A stretch of DNA of 64,000 bases from Lysobacter oculi (GTDB lineage: Bacteria > Pseudomonadota > Gammaproteobacteria > Xanthomonadales > Xanthomonadaceae), in NCBI RefSeq assembly GCF_003293695.1, contig NZ_CP029556.1, forward strand, positions 2,428,001 to 2,492,000. The letters are read 5' to 3'. Each line of letters opens with the position of its first letter. The stretch's first letter is position 1. Shown one piece after another: positions 61,694 to 64,000 of this stretch. The position numbers and the translations under genes are program-made. The notes under the pieces were generated by a model that saw only the letters and a list, made by a program, of their open reading frames with translations, was not told where the DNA came from and did not search any database.

Positions 61694-61729
61694 GGCCGCT
61701 CCTTGACCATCTAAGGTCGAGGAGCGGCC
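61694..61729. repeat. Long perfect hairpin between convergent genes
   Basis: GGCCGCTCCTTGACC (61694-61708) pairs with GGTCGAGGAGCGGCC (61715-61729) over 15 positions (one T-G), loop ATCTAA. It lies between the ATP-grasp gene and the integrase fragment, pointing to a bidirectional terminator, although no T run follows. GTCCGCTATTGGCC to its left (61685-61698) resembles the complement of the IS1182 target repeat. Confidence 0.6.
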
Positions 61730-61737
61730 ATATTGGT

Positions 61738-62367
61738 TCAGACATCCGTCTGCTCCGCGATCTCTAGGGCGTCATCGACCTCGATGCCAAGGTAACGCAC
61801 GGTGCTCTCTAGCTTCGTGTGCCCAAGCAATAGCTGGACCGCCCTGAGGTTTCCTGTCCGGCGGTAGATCAACGAAGCTTTGGTCCTGCGCATCGTGTGT
61901 GTTCCGTAAGATCCCGATTCGAGGCCTGCTTCTTCAACCCAGCGATGGACAATCCGGGCGTACTGCCTCGTCGAAAGGTGAGGTGAGTCCGAGACTCGGC
62001 TGGTGAACAGGAAATCCGAGGACTTGAGTTCAGCATGGGTAATCCAAGCCTGCACGGCCTCGCGAGTCGATTGGGTAATCTCGAACTGGACGGGTCGCCC
62101 CGTCTTTTGTTGCATCACCATGGCGCGCGCCGCCATCTACCCGCCATGGGAGACATCGGATACCCGGAGCTTCACCAAGTCGCAGGCACGGAGCTTGGAG
62201 TCGATTGCGAGGTTGAAGAGGGCGAGGTCACGGACCTTGTGGCCGAGCTGAAGGCGAATGCGAATAGCCCAGATGTCTTTCAGCTTGAGCGGTGCCTTCT
62301 GCCCGATCAGCTTGCCCTTATTCCAGGGCTCGTGGTGCTGAGATGTGTGAAGAATTGCCATGACCAA
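61738..62367 (-). pseudogene. Tyrosine recombinase/integrase split by an in-frame stop
   Basis: Two adjacent pieces in the same frame: 62367-62140 (LKDIWAIRIRLQLGHKVRDL...LRACDLVKLRVSDVSHGG) and 62136-61738 (MAARAMVMQQKTGRPVQF...). They are divided only by TAG at 62139-62137. Together they have all catalytic residues of a tyrosine recombinase: Arg in KLRACDL, Lys in QQKTGRP, HTMRR (His-x2-Arg), GHTKLES (His) and TVRYLG (Tyr). The whole is about 209 residues, a short integrase type found in accessory regions. A point mutation (for example CAG or CGG to TAG) broke it, or it needs readthrough. Confidence 0.85.
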
Positions 62368-62483
62368 CTCCTGATGAAGGGTTGGTCAGGCTTCTCCTAC
62401 GCGCAGAAGCATGGCGTGATGCGACCCGCAGCGGTCGTCCGTAGCGAGCAGGTAGCTCCTGAAAGGTGCCGTCGAGGTCCTGT

Positions 62484-63347
62484 TTAACAGGCGCTCGCGT
62501 GGGGCCGTTCCCGATACCACGCTCCGAATTGCCCGTTGTGCGTGAAGCGACGCAATTCGAACTGTCCGGACTCGTGAATGACGTGACGCCAGCGGGAACA
62601 ACCGTACTTTTGTGGCGTTTGCTGAGGATGGTGTTCGGAAACCCATCGCGCGGCAGCATCCAGATTCACCCAGCCGTCGATGGACAGTTCCTGGAAAGCT
62701 TCCCTCAATGCTCCGACAATGCCCGCCACGGGCCAATGGATCTCGCCGTCGGGGCCTATTCCATTGACGATCATGTCCCGGAACTGCGGCGATTGCATCA
62801 AGTCCGCAGTGGCTTTCCTTGCTTCATCCATGTAGCCAGCGAACGTGACCAATTGTTCAAAGTGTCGGTCGATCTCTGCGTACGATTGGTTCAATGCGTC
62901 TTGCGCTTGAAGACAGCCATCTAAAGTCCAGAGATCATGCAGGTCGACAAAATGGTGCACCAGTGAATTTCGTAGTGTCACCAGCTCGCGCAGTTCCGCC
63001 TTGAGTGCCTCGTGACGTTCGGCTGGCAGGTTGAGCTGCATCCGGAAGCCGAAATGGATTGATTCGCTAGTTTGCTCGGGTGTGTCGTCGGGCAGTTCGA
63101 AGCCTTCTTTCAGGATGTAGTCGCCCATCAGTCGACCAATCAAAACACCTAATGTCTTGTCGCTAGTCTCGGCCTTCCTGGCGTCCAGGGCATGCGGGAG
63201 TGACTCGGAGGTTCCAGAAAACTGTTGTACTGCGATCATTGACTTGAGCAACCGCTCGTATTGTTGCAAACGCAAGAGGCATCGACCCAGAAGGCGTTGC
63301 ACTTCGCGTTGCTGAACTGCGAAGTCTGATTGTTCGATATCTGCCAT
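62484..63347 (-). CDS. HEPN-like/OST-HTH (LOTUS) domain protein
   Basis: A 287-residue protein starting MADIEQSDFAVQQREVQRLL. The N-terminal helical domain contains LVTLRNSLVHHF, an Arg-Asn-x3-His motif of HEPN domains. A C-terminal domain (DGWVNLDAAARWVSEHHPQQ to GQFELRR) matches the OST-HTH/LOTUS fold, an RNA-binding module. It lies next to an integrase fragment and IS1182 copy 4 in an accessory region. The combination points to an RNA-acting defence or regulatory protein, but activity is not shown. The start used is ATG 63347. Confidence 0.75.
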   Translation of the reverse strand: MADIEQSDFAVQQREVQRLLGRCLLRLQQYERLLKSMIAVQQFSGTSESLPHALDARKAETSDKTLGVLIGRLMGDYILKEGFELPDDTPEQTSESIHFGFRMQLNLPAERHEALKAELRELVTLRNSLVHHFVDLHDLWTLDGCLQAQDALNQSYAEIDRHFEQLVTFAGYMDEARKATADLMQSPQFRDMIVNGIGPDGEIHWPVAGIVGALREAFQELSIDGWVNLDAAARWVSEHHPQQTPQKYGCSRWRHVIHESGQFELRRFTHNGQFGAWYRERPHASAC

Positions 63348-63446
63348 AAGGAACGCGAACCAAAGTGCAAATGTTGGACAGTGAACAATAGCGCTTGAGA
63401 GAAAGGAGAGGTGCTGGTCAGGCATTCTGCTACGCAAATACCGACC

Positions 63447-64000
63447 GAGGCTGTGTAAAAACTCCACCTCCACTGGCATGATCTGAGCACCGGTCGATGG
63501 GTGTTCTGCATGAAGCGATTCGTGGAAAGTGTTGATCGTTCCCAAGGGCTTCTGCTCCCTGATCGGCTGGAAGACTTCGTCCACGATGACAACCCAGTGC
63601 GGGTGGTTGATGCCTTCGTGGAAGCACTCGATCTGAGCGGACTGGGCTTCGAGGCGGCCAATCGCGTGGCCGGTGGCAGGCCTGCTTATCTCCCCGCCGC
63701 GCTGCTCAAGATCTACATCTACGGATACCTCAACCGCATCCAGTCCAGCCGTCGCCTGGAGCGGGCGGCACAACGGAACCTGGAACTGATGGTTGACTGG
63801 CCGGTTGGCACCCGACTTCAAGACCATCGCCGGCTTCCGCAAGGACAACGGCAGCGCGATCACCTCGGTGTGCGGCCGGTTCGTCAGCCTCTGCGGGAAC
63901 ATGAAGGTCTTCTCGCACGCGATCGTCGCGATCGATGGCAGCAAGCTCAAGGCCGTGAACAGCCGGGACCGCAACTTCACTGTTGGCAAGATCAAGGGAG
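63447..64000 (+). mobile_element. IS1182-family element, copy 4 (degraded, cut by window end)
   Basis: A more diverged copy starting GAGGCTGTGTAAAAA at 63447 and preceded by GACC, the duplication also seen at copy 2. It carries many base differences from copies 1-3 and a frameshift, so it is an older insertion. It continues beyond base 64000. Its left flank CAAATACCGACC again matches the ends of the target repeat. Confidence 0.9.
63501..64000 (+). pseudogene. IS1182-family transposase, frameshifted and partial
   Basis: The N-terminal part (MKRFVESVDRSQGLLLPDR..., ATG at 63510, GTG at 63501) is 80-90% identical to copy 2. The frame is lost near 63790, where CTGATCTGGCTGACC of copy 2 is CTGATGGTTGACTGGCC here. 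The second half (FKTIAGFRKDNGSAIT...DGSKLKAVNSRDRNF) is in another frame to the window end. Inactive. Confidence 0.88.

Overview
The window looks like an accessory, metal-resistance part of a high-GC gammaproteobacterial genome, most likely Xanthomonadaceae/Lysobacteraceae (Stenotrophomonas, Lysobacter or Pseudoxanthomonas type). The best taxonomic hints are a copL-copA-copB copper cluster in the Xanthomonas arrangement and the mixture of IS1182, IS21, IS3 and IS30 elements. Genus assignment is inference; no rRNA, tRNA or core marker gene was found.

Layout. (1) 1-1519: right part of an IS1182-family copy that runs in from the left. (2) 1547-14243: a zinc/cadmium/cobalt block: MerR regulator divergent from a CDF exporter, a small exported leader-like protein, czcCBA (czcA carries two compensating frameshifts), an EptA/MCR-type phosphoethanolamine transferase, a P1B-4 ATPase, MgtC-like and LspA-like proteins. 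(3) 14567-18007, minus strand: SDR (5' end lost), family 1 glycosidase, Na+/Ca2+-type exchanger. (4) 18008-22420: an IS21 element, then a complete IS1182 copy. (5) 22551-31953: ChrA, a second small exported leader-like protein, a second RND tripartite system with a His-rich lipoprotein, and an MFS exporter. (6) 31996-36158: inverted IS1182 copy, then an IS3 element with an IS30 element inside it. (7) 36303-48227: type I restriction-modification operon with two inserted accessory genes, a 40-codon ORF with a strong ribosome-binding site, and a helicase/exonuclease pair resembling MrfA-MrfB. (8) 48299-52284: umuDC on the minus strand, and divergently an operon of small unknown genes around an unusual SRAP (HMCES/YedK) protein. 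(9) 52585-60162, minus strand: copper block copL-copA-copB-DUF411 gene, then cueR-like regulator, Cu+ ATPase and an EF-hand protein. (10) 60295-64000: ATP-grasp-like gene, integrase broken by a stop codon, a HEPN/LOTUS-type protein and a fourth, degraded IS1182 copy.

How it works together: cytoplasmic Zn/Cd/Co/Cu is moved to the periplasm by the CDF and P-type ATPases, and from the periplasm out of the cell by the two RND systems. Multicopper oxidase CopA, CopB, the DUF411 protein and the EF-hand protein bind or detoxify copper in the envelope. The restriction, repair and SOS-type genes form a separate defence/DNA-damage block.

The two most interesting patterns are: (a) three small exported proteins that open metal operons all end in an Arg-Pro-Pro-Ile tail and are each followed by a GC-rich hairpin, suggesting regulatory leader ORFs; (b) all IS1182 copies sit in the same repeated target sequence, and unoccupied copies of that target are present in the window. 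Several genes (czcA, istA, copL, IS3 orfB, IS30 transposase) carry indels, three of them in homopolymers, so some may be assembly errors rather than real mutations.
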